Of a DNA stretch of 64,000 nt, positions 50,807 through 60,038 are shown piece after piece. The DNA is taken from the NCBI GenBank assembly GCA_046350635.1, contig JAXLZY010000003.1, positions 76,315 to 140,314 of the forward strand, in the 5' to 3' direction. Within the stretch, counting starts at the first letter, position 1; each line of letters starts with the position of its first letter. The position numbers were made by a program, and so were the translations under genes. Under the pieces are notes generated by a model. That model ran no database searches. It worked only from the letters and a program-made list of their open reading frames with translations, and was not told the DNA's origin. Source of the stretch: CAZMHJ01 sp046350635. Lineage in GTDB: Bacteria > Patescibacteriota > Saccharimonadia > Saccharimonadales > CAIOMD01.

Positions 50807-51445
50807 CTATTGGGTTAACAAGCTATCGCTCGCGGCTAAGAAAATACCGTTAATTTTACCCTGGTCGTTAAAGTTGAATACAACCACCTTGCCGTCACTC
50901 GCCCGCCCGACAACACTGTTTGTCTTGAAGTAATTCATGTAAAAACCAGCCTTAAAGCTGTTTAATGTCGCCGTATCGAGTGCAAAGTTCCAATTCTTAG
51001 AATCTTTTATATATGATAAATCGCTCACCGCTTGTGTGGGGGTACGTGCACCCGCTGCTTCACTTGCGGCAATAACAACATTTACCGAAGAAGCCATGTA
51101 GCCTTCTAGCGCCGCAGTATTGCCCGATGTAATTGCGGCTTTGATGTTTTCTATAGTTGATGCGCTTGGGTTTGTGTTCGAGGTTGTAGTTGTTGTGTCG
51201 GTGCTAGTCTTTTGACTCGTTGTACTTTGGTTTTGTAGTTCATTAACTTTTTTACTGAGCTGGTCAATGGTTGCTTGTTTTTGGCTCAGTTCGGTTTTTG
51301 CCTTATTATCGCGATACGTATATGCCGCCACTGCCACAGCTAGCAGTAAGACAATTACAATTAAAAAGAGCAAAACGCTCTTTATTGGGTTACTTTTATT
51401 TGGTTTTTCTGTTGATGGTTGAGTTACACTTTGCTCGTCTTGCAT
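50807..51445 (-). CDS. Single-pass membrane protein with coiled coil and small external domain
   Basis: 212 residues. A polar N-terminus, one transmembrane helix (SVLLFLIVIVLLLAVAVAAY), a short coiled coil (KQATIDQLSKKVNELQNQ), a Ser/Thr linker (about 75-100) and a C-terminal domain of about 110 residues (TIENIKAAITSGNTAALEGY, VVVFNFNDQGKINGIFLA). Family unknown. Converges with the GH16 gene, stops 1 bp apart. Confidence 0.6.
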   Translation of the reverse strand: MQDEQSVTQPSTEKPNKSNPIKSVLLFLIVIVLLLAVAVAAYTYRDNKAKTELSQKQATIDQLSKKVNELQNQSTTSQKTSTDTTTTTSNTNPSASTIENIKAAITSGNTAALEGYMASSVNVVIAASEAAGARTPTQAVSDLSYIKDSKNWNFALDTATLNSFKAGFYMNYFKTNSVVGRASDGKVVVFNFNDQGKINGIFLAASDSLLTQ

Positions 51446-51565
51446 AGTTCACGCCTCATTTATATGTGTAGTATAACGCCAATAGGCGCAGTTCACTAAA
51501 GTCGACTTTACTAGACGCTCATGCTTGCCCCTGTTACCCTGTTGGCATAAGCTAAAGGAATTATT

Positions 51566-52270
51566 ATGAGTTACGACGCAACTGCGCATGATGCGCAAAT
51601 GGCAATCTTAAAACACCTGCTTCTTGTACCGAGTGCTGGCTTTGCCGAATTACAAAAAAACACAGACTTAACGAGTGACCATTTTAACTTTCATATTAAA
51701 AAACTTGTCGAAAGCGGTTTTGTAGAAAAGTCAGAAGATGGTGCCTATGTCCTGAGCCGTGCTGGTAAAGAATATGCTAACCGTATGGACACAGACGAAA
51801 AGCAAATTGAAAAACAGCCAAAGATATCGGTTGTATTGATAGTCGAAGATGGCCAAGGTCGCGTGCTCGCACAACAGCGTTTAAAGCAACCTTATTTTGG
51901 GTACTGGGGTCGCCCAACAGGTAAAATTCGTTGGGGTGAAGAAATCGAACAAGCGGCTGCACGTGAACTCCTAGAAGAAACAGGCTTAACTGCAGATTTA
52001 CGTGTTGCCGGTATTTACCACAAGATGGATTATGACCAAACGAGTGGTGACATGCTAGAAGATAAAATTTTCTTACTTGTACATGGAACTAACCCTAAGG
52101 GTGAATTAATCGTTGATGGCGAAGGTTGCCATAACGAATGGCTTAGCGACGACGAATTTCATACCAAAGATAAGGTGTTTCAGTCGGTGAAAGAAATAAC
52201 TGCCATGGTACAAAAACCAGAATTACAGTTTATGGAGCATAAATATGAGTATGACCCCAGAGAATACTAA
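51566..52270 (+). CDS. Winged-helix domain fused to Nudix hydrolase
   Basis: 234 residues, AAAGGA 7 bases before the ATG. Residues 1-75 are a MarR/ArsR-like winged helix (DAQMAILKHLLLVPSAGFAE, HFNFHIKKLVESGFVEKSED). Residues about 88-220 are a Nudix domain with a full box, GKIRWGEEIEQAAARELLEE then TGL. The fusion recalls Nudix-type regulators such as NrtR, but here the HTH is N-terminal. It may be a nucleotide-sensing regulator or an active hydrolase. Its last 26 bp overlap the HD-domain gene. Confidence 0.85.
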   Translation: MSYDATAHDAQMAILKHLLLVPSAGFAELQKNTDLTSDHFNFHIKKLVESGFVEKSEDGAYVLSRAGKEYANRMDTDEKQIEKQPKISVVLIVEDGQGRVLAQQRLKQPYFGYWGRPTGKIRWGEEIEQAAARELLEETGLTADLRVAGIYHKMDYDQTSGDMLEDKIFLLVHGTNPKGELIVDGEGCHNEWLSDDEFHTKDKVFQSVKEITAMVQKPELQFMEHKYEYDPREY

Positions 52271-52916
52271 ACCGGTAGAATTCTTGTACGCCCGCCCACC
52301 CGAAGTACCAGAATTAGGGCCGGGTATAAATGTTATGCTTGCAATGGGCTCTTTTGCAAGTCGAATGGTGCGCGAGGAACGCTCACGCACTGACCATCCA
52401 GATGGCCGAGCCGAAAATGTTGCCGAGCATAGTTATATGCTTGCAAAAGTTGCGGTAGCGCTGGCAGACGAAATGTATCCATGGATGGATAGAGGCAAGA
52501 TTGCCCTATACGCCATAAGCCACGATGATGTCGAGGGCTACGTAGGTGATACGCCAACTGATTCTATTGCTAATCACGACCAAGCGCTTAAAGAGCTTCG
52601 CGAAGCACGTGGGCTACAGCAACTGACGGATGAGTTTAGCGGGATTGCCCCAGGCTACGTTGCGGATGTGAATACCTATGAGCATCAAGAAGAATACGAA
52701 GCCCAGTTTGTCAGGATTATAGATAAACTAATGGTACTACTCATACACATTCCTAACGAGGGCGCCGTCTTAAAGGCAAACTATACCTACGACATGCTCA
52801 TTCAAGATGCACGACGAGTGGAACAAAAACTTCTAGAGCAGTACCCGCATTTTATCGAAATCATCGAAATGCGCACACAGTTATCTGACTACCTAGCCGA
52901 TAAATATCTTCGATAA
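52245..52916 (+). CDS. HD-domain phosphohydrolase (YfbR/5'-deoxynucleotidase-like)
   Basis: 223 residues. The metal-binding HD motif is in ALYAISHDDVEGYVGDTPT, with the first His in ENVAEHSYMLAKVAVALAD and a late Asp in FVRIIDKLMVLL. This spacing fits the YfbR-like HD_3 group that dephosphorylates deoxynucleoside monophosphates. The overlap with the wHTH-Nudix gene argues for a joint nucleotide-pool function. ATG at 52245 with GGAG about 8 bases before. Confidence 0.82.
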   Translation: MSMTPENTKPVEFLYARPPEVPELGPGINVMLAMGSFASRMVREERSRTDHPDGRAENVAEHSYMLAKVAVALADEMYPWMDRGKIALYAISHDDVEGYVGDTPTDSIANHDQALKELREARGLQQLTDEFSGIAPGYVADVNTYEHQEEYEAQFVRIIDKLMVLLIHIPNEGAVLKANYTYDMLIQDARRVEQKLLEQYPHFIEIIEMRTQLSDYLADKYLR

Positions 52917-53228
52917 TTACTTTGCTACCTTAAATTCAAAGTACGCGTCGTAAACTTCATTGAAGCCTGGTTTATCGTAATCGACTTCCCATCCAGCAGA
53001 GCGGTATCTATCTTCGAAATCTAACCAGTGATTATCGTAAATCGTTCTTCGATTTAAGCCCAACGCCTCTGCTCGTTCTACAATTTCTTTTTGCTTAATA
53101 GTAATCATTCTACTCCCTGCTCGTTCTGCTAATAAATCATTTACTATTTGTGTAATTTCATCAGGAATGTAGTGCTCGGTACGAGCTTGTTCTGGCGTGA
53201 TGGGCGTAATGCGCATTTCTGGTGACAT
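52917..53228 (-). CDS. Unknown small protein
   Basis: 103 residues, ATG at 53228 with AGGAG 7 bases before. The middle (ITIKQKEIVERAEALGLNRR) could form a helix-turn-helix-like unit and the C-terminus is acidic and Tyr-rich. No family recognised. Convergent with the HD gene, with the stops adjacent. Confidence 0.55.
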   Translation of the reverse strand: MSPEMRITPITPEQARTEHYIPDEITQIVNDLLAERAGSRMITIKQKEIVERAEALGLNRRTIYDNHWLDFEDRYRSAGWEVDYDKPGFNEVYDAYFEFKVAK

Positions 53229-53296
53229 GGTGAGTCTCCTGTTTACACCTTATTATTGCGCGTTAACAGATATAGTACAGTCGAGATGTTGTAGAC

Positions 53297-53345
53297 TTGA
53301 CAAATACTTATTATGGTTGCTAAAAATACTGTATTTAGCTACAAT
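53297..53345 (+). promoter_or_regulatory. Tandem promoters of the acyltransferase gene
   Basis: Upstream: TTGACA (53297-53302), 18 bp, TAAAAA (53321-53326). Downstream: TTGCTA (53317-53322), 17 bp, TACAAT (53340-53345). The second places the start about 3 bases before the ATG at 53355. Confidence 0.55.
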
Positions 53346-53354
53346 TATCCCCTA

Positions 53355-54125
53355 ATGAGCAAACTCAAGTCGAAAGACTTTACACTTGAAAATCACCAAC
53401 AAGTATATGATCATTTTGCAGATTATGAGCCTAGTAGGTTATTGGTTGGTTTAGCGGCAAACGGACTTCGCAAGGCATATAATCCAGAAGTAACTATCGA
53501 TGATGAAACGCTAAAATTAGTTGAAGAACGCGTTGAAGCAGAACAGCCTCTTATTTTCGCATCGAACCATTTGCGGATTGACGATCAGTTTGTTATTGGG
53601 GCCGCTATAGAGGCAATACCTGCGATGCGGGAAGCACGAAAACGAGGGATTTTTGTTCCGGCTAAGTTTGAATATTTTAATGGTGGAAGATTTACCGTAA
53701 TAACAAAACCATTTACTGAAACACTAGGAGGTGTACCTGTTTTTCGTCGTAAGGGTATAACTCCCGAACAAGAGCCATTGTTCGATGAGGCGACTGAGTC
53801 ATTTATAAGAATGTCCGCTCAAAAACTTGCCCTTAGGCAAAGTATGATTATTTTCCCTGAAGGCACGCGCAATAAAGTGGATCCTCACAAGGTTCAGAAA
53901 ATTTATCAAGGCGTTGCTAAAACAGCTCTGTTAGCATGCAGCGAAGGTGTTAGTCCATTGATTGTTAGCACTGCCCTTAGCTACGATAATGCACTATTTG
54001 GCGTACGGGGTCCTGCGCTTCATTTCGGTGAAGCAATTGACCCAGCTCAGGGGGGCACGGTCACTTCAATAACGAAGCGCCTTGCAAAAAATATACAAGG
54101 CGCTGTTGACCTACTAGCTGCGTAG
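53355..54125 (+). CDS. plsC: 1-acyl-sn-glycerol-3-phosphate acyltransferase (PlsC-like)
   Basis: 256 residues from the ATG at 53355; an ATG at 53313 lies inside the promoter. The HX4D motif is FASNHLRIDDQFV, and the second block is FPEGTRNKVDPHK, both required for acyl transfer and phosphate binding. FRRKGI and GAAIEAIPAMREARK fit the family. It esterifies the sn-2 position of lysophosphatidate or recycles imported lysophospholipids; the latter would suit an organism without fatty acid synthesis (inference). Confidence 0.88.
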   Translation: MSKLKSKDFTLENHQQVYDHFADYEPSRLLVGLAANGLRKAYNPEVTIDDETLKLVEERVEAEQPLIFASNHLRIDDQFVIGAAIEAIPAMREARKRGIFVPAKFEYFNGGRFTVITKPFTETLGGVPVFRRKGITPEQEPLFDEATESFIRMSAQKLALRQSMIIFPEGTRNKVDPHKVQKIYQGVAKTALLACSEGVSPLIVSTALSYDNALFGVRGPALHFGEAIDPAQGGTVTSITKRLAKNIQGAVDLLAA

Positions 54126-54126
54126 A

Positions 54127-54783
54127 TTATTCAGATTTTTCTTCGGCTGATTCTTCGGCCATATCAGCAATGGCGGCAGCTTCTTGCTCTGCTGGAGATT
54201 CTTCGGGTTCTTCGGCTTGAATGTGTGGTGCATCTACTGTGGCAACAGTTTGTTCTGGTTCTGCCAGAATAGTAATGCCCGTTGGCGCAGTTATGTCAGC
54301 AACGGTGATTTTATCACCTACTTCTTTGAGCGATTCAATCGAAACTTCAATACTATCTACAAGATCCTTTGGCAATGCGCTTACCTCTAATACGTCAACA
54401 TTTTGGTGAACTAACAGCGCTGCTTTTGTGGCAGGAGCGTCGCCTACGAGCTTGACAGGCACTTCGGCATGAACTTTTTCGTTCTGCTTAATTGCGCCAA
54501 AAACAACATGTCGTAGGGTCCGTTTAGCTGGATCTAAATCAACATCTTTAATAATCGTTAACAATTTGTCTGAACCTACCGTAACTTGTACGGGGTGATG
54601 CTTGCCGGCTTTTTTAATAACTTTGTCTACATCGGTTTGTAAACCAGCAACAACGAGTGAATCTTTGCCAGGGCGATGAATAACAGCTGGTACTTTGCCT
54701 GCCGCCTTAAGCTTACCGAGCCCCTTACCTATCACATCGCGTTTTTCTAATACTAAAGCAATATCTTCGCTATACACGCACAT
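54127..54783 (-). CDS. rplY: 50S ribosomal protein L25 (CTC form)
   Basis: 218 residues: an N-terminal L25 domain (IALVLEKRDVIGKGLGKL, VPAVIHRPGKDS, DVDKVIKKAGKHHPVQV) and the C-terminal CTC domain (HAEVPVKLVGDAPATKAAL, DSIEVSIESLKEVGDKI), ending in an acidic Glu/Ala tail. It binds 5S rRNA in the large subunit. A GGGAG box lies only one base before the ATG at 54783; an in-frame GTG at 54777 has better spacing and may be the real start. Confidence 0.94.
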   Translation of the reverse strand: MCVYSEDIALVLEKRDVIGKGLGKLKAAGKVPAVIHRPGKDSLVVAGLQTDVDKVIKKAGKHHPVQVTVGSDKLLTIIKDVDLDPAKRTLRHVVFGAIKQNEKVHAEVPVKLVGDAPATKAALLVHQNVDVLEVSALPKDLVDSIEVSIESLKEVGDKITVADITAPTGITILAEPEQTVATVDAPHIQAEEPEESPAEQEAAAIADMAEESAEEKSE

Positions 54784-54868
54784 ACTCCCATTTAGTACTT
54801 ATATAGTATGAACCTAACATGAGAAAAAGTTAAGAGTCACCCTTTAACGCTTATGCTATAGTTTGTGC

Positions 54869-55276
54869 ATGAAGAATACGTTAGTGTTTGGAGTTTTTTT
54901 GATTATAGGCATAGCGACTGCTGCCAGTATTACGGCTTTTTTTGCGTCTAAATACGTTAATGGTAAAGAAAACTTAGCGGATACATGCAATACTGCTAAA
55001 AATGTGCAAAATCATGTAATTGTAATAGAAAACAATGTTGTAACGCCCACCCAATCTACTATTGCCTATTGCGACACACTTACAATTATCAACAAAGATA
55101 GTAACATTCGGTTAATGGCGTTTGGCCAACATGACAAGCATGTTCACTATGACGGTGTCGAAGAAAAAGAGCTAAGCCAAGGCCAGTCATTCACCGTTAC
55201 GGCTGTATCAAAAGGCACCTTTACGTTTCATGATCACGAACAAGACGAAGTTCAGGGCGAATTTACGGTAAATTAG
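54869..55276 (+). CDS. Membrane-anchored cupredoxin-like protein next to the bo3 oxidase
   Basis: 135 residues from the ATG at 54869. An N-terminal anchor (LVFGVFLIIGIATAASITAF) is followed by a beta-sandwich of about 90 residues (HVIVIENNVVTPTQSTIAYC, GTFTFHDHEQDEVQGEFTV). Cys/His residues (CDT, GQHDKHVHY, FHDHE) could bind copper, but the order differs from classic plastocyanins. An extended -10 TGC-TATAGT (54857-54862) places the start site on the ATG, so the mRNA is leaderless. It sits 41 bp before cyoA and may deliver copper or electrons to the oxidase. Confidence 0.7.
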   Translation: MKNTLVFGVFLIIGIATAASITAFFASKYVNGKENLADTCNTAKNVQNHVIVIENNVVTPTQSTIAYCDTLTIINKDSNIRLMAFGQHDKHVHYDGVEEKELSQGQSFTVTAVSKGTFTFHDHEQDEVQGEFTVN

Positions 55277-55317
55277 TTAAAAACGTTAGTGCTTATTATG
55301 CTACTATTACTACTAAG

Positions 55318-56214
55318 ATGCCCAAAAATCTGAAACTAATAGGAGGGATTATTTTTGGGGTAGTTACCGTAGCGGTAGCTGCTTGGTTTTTGCGTGATGC
55401 AAACTTCGCCGTCCTACAGCCAAAAGGCATTATTGGCCAGCAACAAAAAGATCTGCTTTTATTTGCTGCATTTTTAAGCCTATTTGTACTTATACCCGTA
55501 TTTGGATTGATAATTTTTATTGCAACTAAATATCGCGAAACTAATAAAAAAGCCGAATATTTGCCCGACTGGGACCACAATAAAAAGTTTGAACTCGTGT
55601 GGTGGGCCGTTCCAATCGTTCTCATTGCAATACTTTCTGTTGTAACCTGGCGATCGAGCCATTATTTAGACCCATTTAAGCCAATCGAGTCAGATAAGAA
55701 ACCTCTCAAGATTCAGGTTGTAGCGCTACAGTGGAAATGGCTATTTATATACCCAGAGCAAGATATTGCGACCGTTAATTTTGCTCAGTTCCCTATTAAC
55801 CAACCCGTCAGCTTCGAAATTTCATCAGACGCGCCAATGAACTCGTTTTGGATTCCACAACTTGGTGGTCAAATTTATGCCATGAACGGCATGTCGACTC
55901 AGCTACATTTAATGGCAACTTCTGCCGGTGACTATAAGGGAGTATCGGCAAACTTAAGTGGCTCTGGGTTTGCGGGCATGCAGTTCACTGCGCGTGCAAG
56001 TGCTGAATCTGACTTTAATTCGTGGGTGCAGACAGTTAAGACATACCCACAAACACTCGATGCATCAACATATGAGGAATTAGTACAACCAAGTAAAAAT
56101 AACCCAGTTAGTGTATATGGCTCCGTTGAACCCGGCCTATATGATACGATTGTCATGAAATATATGATGTCTGATGGCATGCAACATACAAATGGGGGGA
56201 TGGTACAAGAATGA
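55318..56214 (+). CDS. cyoA: Cytochrome bo3-type quinol oxidase subunit II
   Basis: 298 residues with two transmembrane helices near the N-terminus (about 40-65, 85-110) and a periplasmic-type cupredoxin domain. VVALQWKWLFIYPEQDIATV is the CyoA signature. The CuA-ligand Cys pair and His of cytochrome c oxidases are absent, so electrons come from quinol. MNSFWIPQLGGQIYAMNGM fits the interface with subunit I. First gene of cyoABCDE; its stop overlaps the cyoB start by 4 bp (ATGA). Confidence 0.94.
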   Translation: MPKNLKLIGGIIFGVVTVAVAAWFLRDANFAVLQPKGIIGQQQKDLLLFAAFLSLFVLIPVFGLIIFIATKYRETNKKAEYLPDWDHNKKFELVWWAVPIVLIAILSVVTWRSSHYLDPFKPIESDKKPLKIQVVALQWKWLFIYPEQDIATVNFAQFPINQPVSFEISSDAPMNSFWIPQLGGQIYAMNGMSTQLHLMATSAGDYKGVSANLSGSGFAGMQFTARASAESDFNSWVQTVKTYPQTLDASTYEELVQPSKNNPVSVYGSVEPGLYDTIVMKYMMSDGMQHTNGGMVQE

Positions 56215-58193
56215 TAGCTTTTGCGTCGTTAGTACAAACAATTGAAAGCCATTTACCTGCAGATGGGCCGGTGCTTATGGGTGGTAAAGTTGGCATCGTG
56301 TTTGTGGCTGTTCTTGTACCCATTTTGCTAACGGTATTCAAAAAATGGGGTTGGCTATGGCGTGAATGGCTTACGACAACAGATCACAAAAAGATTGGCA
56401 TTATGTATATCTTTGTCGCTGTCCTCATGTTGCTTCGTGGTTTTGCCGATGCTATTTTAATGCGAATACAACAAGCAATATCTGTTGGTTCGCATCCTGG
56501 CATTATCGATTCTGACCATTTTCAGCAGATATTTACGGCACACGGTACCCTTATGATTTTCTTTGTTGCCATGGGCCTGATGTTCGGGCTCATTAACCTC
56601 GTCCTGCCTCAACAACTCGGTTCGCGAGATGTAGCGTTTCCGTTCTTAAACTCAACGAGTTTTTGGCTCTATGCTGCGGGTGCTGGGCTTATTAACCTAT
56701 CCCTACTGGTTGGTGGTGAGTTTGCTGCCACGGGCTGGCTTGCCTACCCACCATTGTCTGAACTGCAATATAGCCCAGGTGTCGGCGTTGATTATTGGAT
56801 ATGGAGCATTCAGATTGCCGGTATTGGCTCGATGCTGTCGGGTATTAACTTCTTGGTCACGATACTTAAGATGCGTGCGCCGGGTATGAAGATGATGCGT
56901 ATGCCATTGTTCGCCTGGAGTGTATTTGGCTCTATGCTTTTGGTTGTTATTTCGTTCCCTATTTTAACGGCTACCCTTGCACTGTTAACGCTTGATAGAA
57001 CCTTTGGTATGCACTTCTTTACCTCAATGGCTGGCGGCAACCCAATGCTCTATATCAACCTAATCTGGGCGTGGGGTCACCCAGAAGTCTATATATTAAT
57101 ACTGCCTGCGTTCGGTATTTTTTCTGAAATCGTATCTACTTTTAGTAAAAAACGCTTATTTGGGTATACATCTATGGTTGTGGCGATTATTGCGATTACG
57201 TTCTTATCGTTTGTTGTGTGGCTTCACCACTTCTTCACCATGGGGGCTGGCGCAAATGTAAACGCGTTCTTTGGTGTTATGACGATGATTATCGCTATAC
57301 CCACTGGGGTTAAAGTCTTTAACTGGCTGTTTACGATGTATAAAGGTCGAATCGCCTTTACGAGTCCAATGATTTGGTTTATGGGTTTTGTGACCACCTT
57401 TACCATTGGTGGTATCACGGGTGTTATGATGGCTATTCCACCGGTTGATTTCCAGCTCCATAACAGCCTATTTTTGGTTGCTCACTTTCATAACATGATT
57501 ATTGGCGGTGTGGTGTTCGGCTATTTTGCGGGGCTAACTTATTGGTTCCCTAAAATATTTGGTTTTAAGCTCGATGAACGCCTTGGCAAACTGGCAGCTT
57601 GGGCCTGGATTATTGGCTTTGTCGTCGCCTTTACCCCGCTCTATATACTTGGTTTCATGGGTGCAACACGGCGTCTTGACCATTACGATGCGAGCATGGG
57701 CTGGCAAGGTTTATTTATTGTTGCCGGGGTTGGGGTCTTAATTATTGGTCTTGGCGTTGCGCTGCAACTTCTTCAATTATTTGTCAGTATTCGTAATCGA
57801 AAAACCTTACGAGATACAACTGGTGACCCATGGAATGCTCGCACGCTTGAATGGGCTACGCCATCACCGGTTCCGGTATATAATTTTGTCACGATACCTG
57901 CTGTTAGTTCTGTAGATCAGTTTTGGGTAGATAAGCAAAGTGAAAAGACTGCCAAAGCAAAGTATCAAGCCATTATGTTACCGAAAAATTCACCAGCCGG
58001 AATGTTCATAGCATTCTTTGCATTTTTAGTTGGTTTTGCCTTTATTTGGCATATATGGCTTCTTGGTATAACAGGAGTGCTCGGAATTATTATTACCGTA
58101 ATTGTTCGGTCAATGAATGATGAACCCGAGTACTTGTTAAGTGCGGCAGAAGTTCGTGCAATCGACCAAGCGGCAAGAGGAGCGAGCGCATGA
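56211..58193 (+). CDS. cyoB: Cytochrome bo3-type quinol oxidase subunit I
   Basis: 660 residues, normal for CyoB, with about 15 transmembrane helices. Heme and CuB ligands are present: the His of FTAHGTLMIFF, the His-Tyr pair of WAWGHPEVYI, the HH pair in VVWLHHFFTMGAGANVNAFF and HFHNMIIGG. K-channel and proton-pump residues lie in conserved positions. It reduces O2 to water and pumps protons. This gives the cell an oxygen-consuming module despite a reduced genome. Overlaps both neighbours by 4 bp. Confidence 0.97.
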   Translation: MIAFASLVQTIESHLPADGPVLMGGKVGIVFVAVLVPILLTVFKKWGWLWREWLTTTDHKKIGIMYIFVAVLMLLRGFADAILMRIQQAISVGSHPGIIDSDHFQQIFTAHGTLMIFFVAMGLMFGLINLVLPQQLGSRDVAFPFLNSTSFWLYAAGAGLINLSLLVGGEFAATGWLAYPPLSELQYSPGVGVDYWIWSIQIAGIGSMLSGINFLVTILKMRAPGMKMMRMPLFAWSVFGSMLLVVISFPILTATLALLTLDRTFGMHFFTSMAGGNPMLYINLIWAWGHPEVYILILPAFGIFSEIVSTFSKKRLFGYTSMVVAIIAITFLSFVVWLHHFFTMGAGANVNAFFGVMTMIIAIPTGVKVFNWLFTMYKGRIAFTSPMIWFMGFVTTFTIGGITGVMMAIPPVDFQLHNSLFLVAHFHNMIIGGVVFGYFAGLTYWFPKIFGFKLDERLGKLAAWAWIIGFVVAFTPLYILGFMGATRRLDHYDASMGWQGLFIVAGVGVLIIGLGVALQLLQLFVSIRNRKTLRDTTGDPWNARTLEWATPSPVPVYNFVTIPAVSSVDQFWVDKQSEKTAKAKYQAIMLPKNSPAGMFIAFFAFLVGFAFIWHIWLLGITGVLGIIITVIVRSMNDEPEYLLSAAEVRAIDQAARGASA

Positions 58194-58780
58194 GTCACGT
58201 AAACGAAGCAGCGCGTTACCACGAAGACTATTCAAAAAGTCAGCTTGGTTTTTGGCTGTATATAATGACAGATTGTATTTTGTTTTCGGTACTGTTTGCG
58301 ACGTATCTCGTTCTTTTACCGAACAAAAACGGAGGCCCTGGGCCAAGCGATTTGTTTAGTCTGCCCTATGTTTTAGCAGAAACACTGTTGCTGTTAACGA
58401 GTAGCTTTACGAGTGGTCTTGCTCTGCTTGCAGCGCATAAGAATAACGTTAAGCAGGTCTTGGTGTGGCTTGGCTTTACCGCTGCACTCGGTGCCAGTTT
58501 CGTGGCAATGGAGGTTGTTGAATTCGCAAAGCTCGTACACGAAGGCCACGGCTGGACATCGAGCGCCTTTATGTCGGGGTATTTTACCTTAGTTGGAACG
58601 CACGGCTTGCACGTTACGGTTGGGCTATTATGGATGATTGTGCTGTTTTTCTTCGTGCTAAAACGCGGCCTTATAAATACGAGTGTTAAACGACTAACAT
58701 TATTTAGTCTTTTTTGGCACTTTTTAGATATAGTTTGGATATTCATCTTTTCGGTAGTCTATATGATTGGAGCAATTTAG
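58190..58780 (+). CDS. cyoC: Cytochrome bo3-type quinol oxidase subunit III
   Basis: 196 residues, five transmembrane helices. SQLGFWLYIMTDCILFSVLF, AMEVVEFAKLVHEGHGWTSS, FTLVGTHGLHVTVGLLWM and FLDIVWIFIF are typical of CyoC. It stabilises subunit I. Translationally coupled to cyoB by a 4-bp overlap; cyoD starts 1 bp after its stop. Confidence 0.95.
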   Translation: MSHVNEAARYHEDYSKSQLGFWLYIMTDCILFSVLFATYLVLLPNKNGGPGPSDLFSLPYVLAETLLLLTSSFTSGLALLAAHKNNVKQVLVWLGFTAALGASFVAMEVVEFAKLVHEGHGWTSSAFMSGYFTLVGTHGLHVTVGLLWMIVLFFFVLKRGLINTSVKRLTLFSLFWHFLDIVWIFIFSVVYMIGAI

Positions 58781-58781
58781 T

Positions 58782-59168
58782 ATGGAACACACGAAACCAC
58801 AACCGCTAAAAAGCCCACAACTTTATTCGTATACAGCCGGGTTTGTCCTATCAATTATATGTACGGCAATTGTGTATTGGTTTGTTGACCGTCATATTGC
58901 AAATGGTAACCCCGATAGCTCAAGGCGGCTATTGATTGCATTTATTATGGCTTTTGCAATGGTTCAACTCGTTGTTCAGCTTGTATTCTTTTTGCATCTT
59001 GGTCGCGAGCATAAACCAAAGTGGAATATGTATGCCCTGCTCTTTACCGGTTTGATTGTCACGATTTTAGTCGCTGGAACCCTTTGGATAATGGCCAATC
59101 TTAACTACAATATGATGCCCGAACAACAAGACACATACATCATAAAAGACGAAGGTGTACATAACTAG
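58782..59168 (+). CDS. cyoD: Cytochrome bo3-type quinol oxidase subunit IV
   Basis: 128 residues from the ATG at 58782, with GGAG 9 bases upstream inside the end of cyoC. Three transmembrane helices; AMVQLVVQLVFFLHLGREHK is the family signature. It assists assembly of subunit I. The stop is directly followed by the TTG start of cyoE. Confidence 0.92.
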   Translation: MEHTKPQPLKSPQLYSYTAGFVLSIICTAIVYWFVDRHIANGNPDSSRRLLIAFIMAFAMVQLVVQLVFFLHLGREHKPKWNMYALLFTGLIVTILVAGTLWIMANLNYNMMPEQQDTYIIKDEGVHN

Positions 59169-60038
59169 TTGGCTACTGTAAAAACGTATTATCAACTCGC
59201 AAAACCAGGCATTGTGTACGGCAATGTTATTTCTGTGTTAGCTGGATTTTTTTATGGGCTAACCCTTGCGTCATTTAAGCTTGTTCCACTGGTTGCAGTA
59301 GTTCTTGGTACGGCACTCGTTATGGGTGGTGCCTGTGTGCTCAATAACATTACCGACAGATTTATCGATGCTCATATGGAGCGCACAAAAAAACGTGCAC
59401 TTGTAATTGGCGCTATAACGGTGCGACAGGCTGCTATATTTGCAAGTCTATTACTTATTGCTGGTTTCTTGATACTCGCCAAAACGAATCTACTTACCGC
59501 ACTCATTGGACTTGTCGGGGTTATCGATTATGTTCTTTTGTATGCATGGGCAAAACGAGCAACACCACTCGGAACTGTTGTTGGCACAGTTTCAGGATCT
59601 GTCCCCTTACTCGCCGGCTATACTGCGCTCACAGGCGCTATGACTCAATCGGCTCTCGTTTTGTTTTTTATGATGGTCTTTTGGCAGATGGCTCATTTTT
59701 ATGCCATAGCTATTTACCGCCAGAGTGACTATAAGGCCGCTCATATCCCGGTATTGCCCGTTAGTCGTGGTGTCGCAGAAACAAGGCAGCAAATACTCGT
59801 TTTCGTCGTGCTCTTTTTATTGAGTGCGATTTATATGGTCTACAAGAATTTCGTACCGCTATGGTACGGAATAGTCATTGCGGCAGTGTGTGGCCTATGG
59901 ATTCAAAAAACGCTGCAGCCACTCGGTAAAGAACAGACAGCATGGGCAAAACGAAACTTTAAGTTTTCACTCATTGTGCTTTTAGTCTTTTGCGCTGCAA
60001 CATCTTTTGTGGGTGTTTTTGATTACTTCTGGCCGTAA
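59169..60038 (+). CDS. cyoE: Protoheme IX farnesyltransferase (heme O synthase)
   Basis: 289 residues from a TTG directly after the cyoD stop. A UbiA-fold prenyltransferase with eight to nine helices. The prenyl-diphosphate Asp motif is VLNNITDRFIDAHMERTKKR; AKPGIVYGNVISVLAG and FWQMAHFYAIAIYRQSDYK are CyoE-specific. It makes heme O for subunit I from heme B and farnesyl diphosphate. It completes the cyo operon. The last 16 bp overlap the convergent menG gene. Confidence 0.95.
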   Translation: MATVKTYYQLAKPGIVYGNVISVLAGFFYGLTLASFKLVPLVAVVLGTALVMGGACVLNNITDRFIDAHMERTKKRALVIGAITVRQAAIFASLLLIAGFLILAKTNLLTALIGLVGVIDYVLLYAWAKRATPLGTVVGTVSGSVPLLAGYTALTGAMTQSALVLFFMMVFWQMAHFYAIAIYRQSDYKAAHIPVLPVSRGVAETRQQILVFVVLFLLSAIYMVYKNFVPLWYGIVIAAVCGLWIQKTLQPLGKEQTAWAKRNFKFSLIVLLVFCAATSFVGVFDYFWP

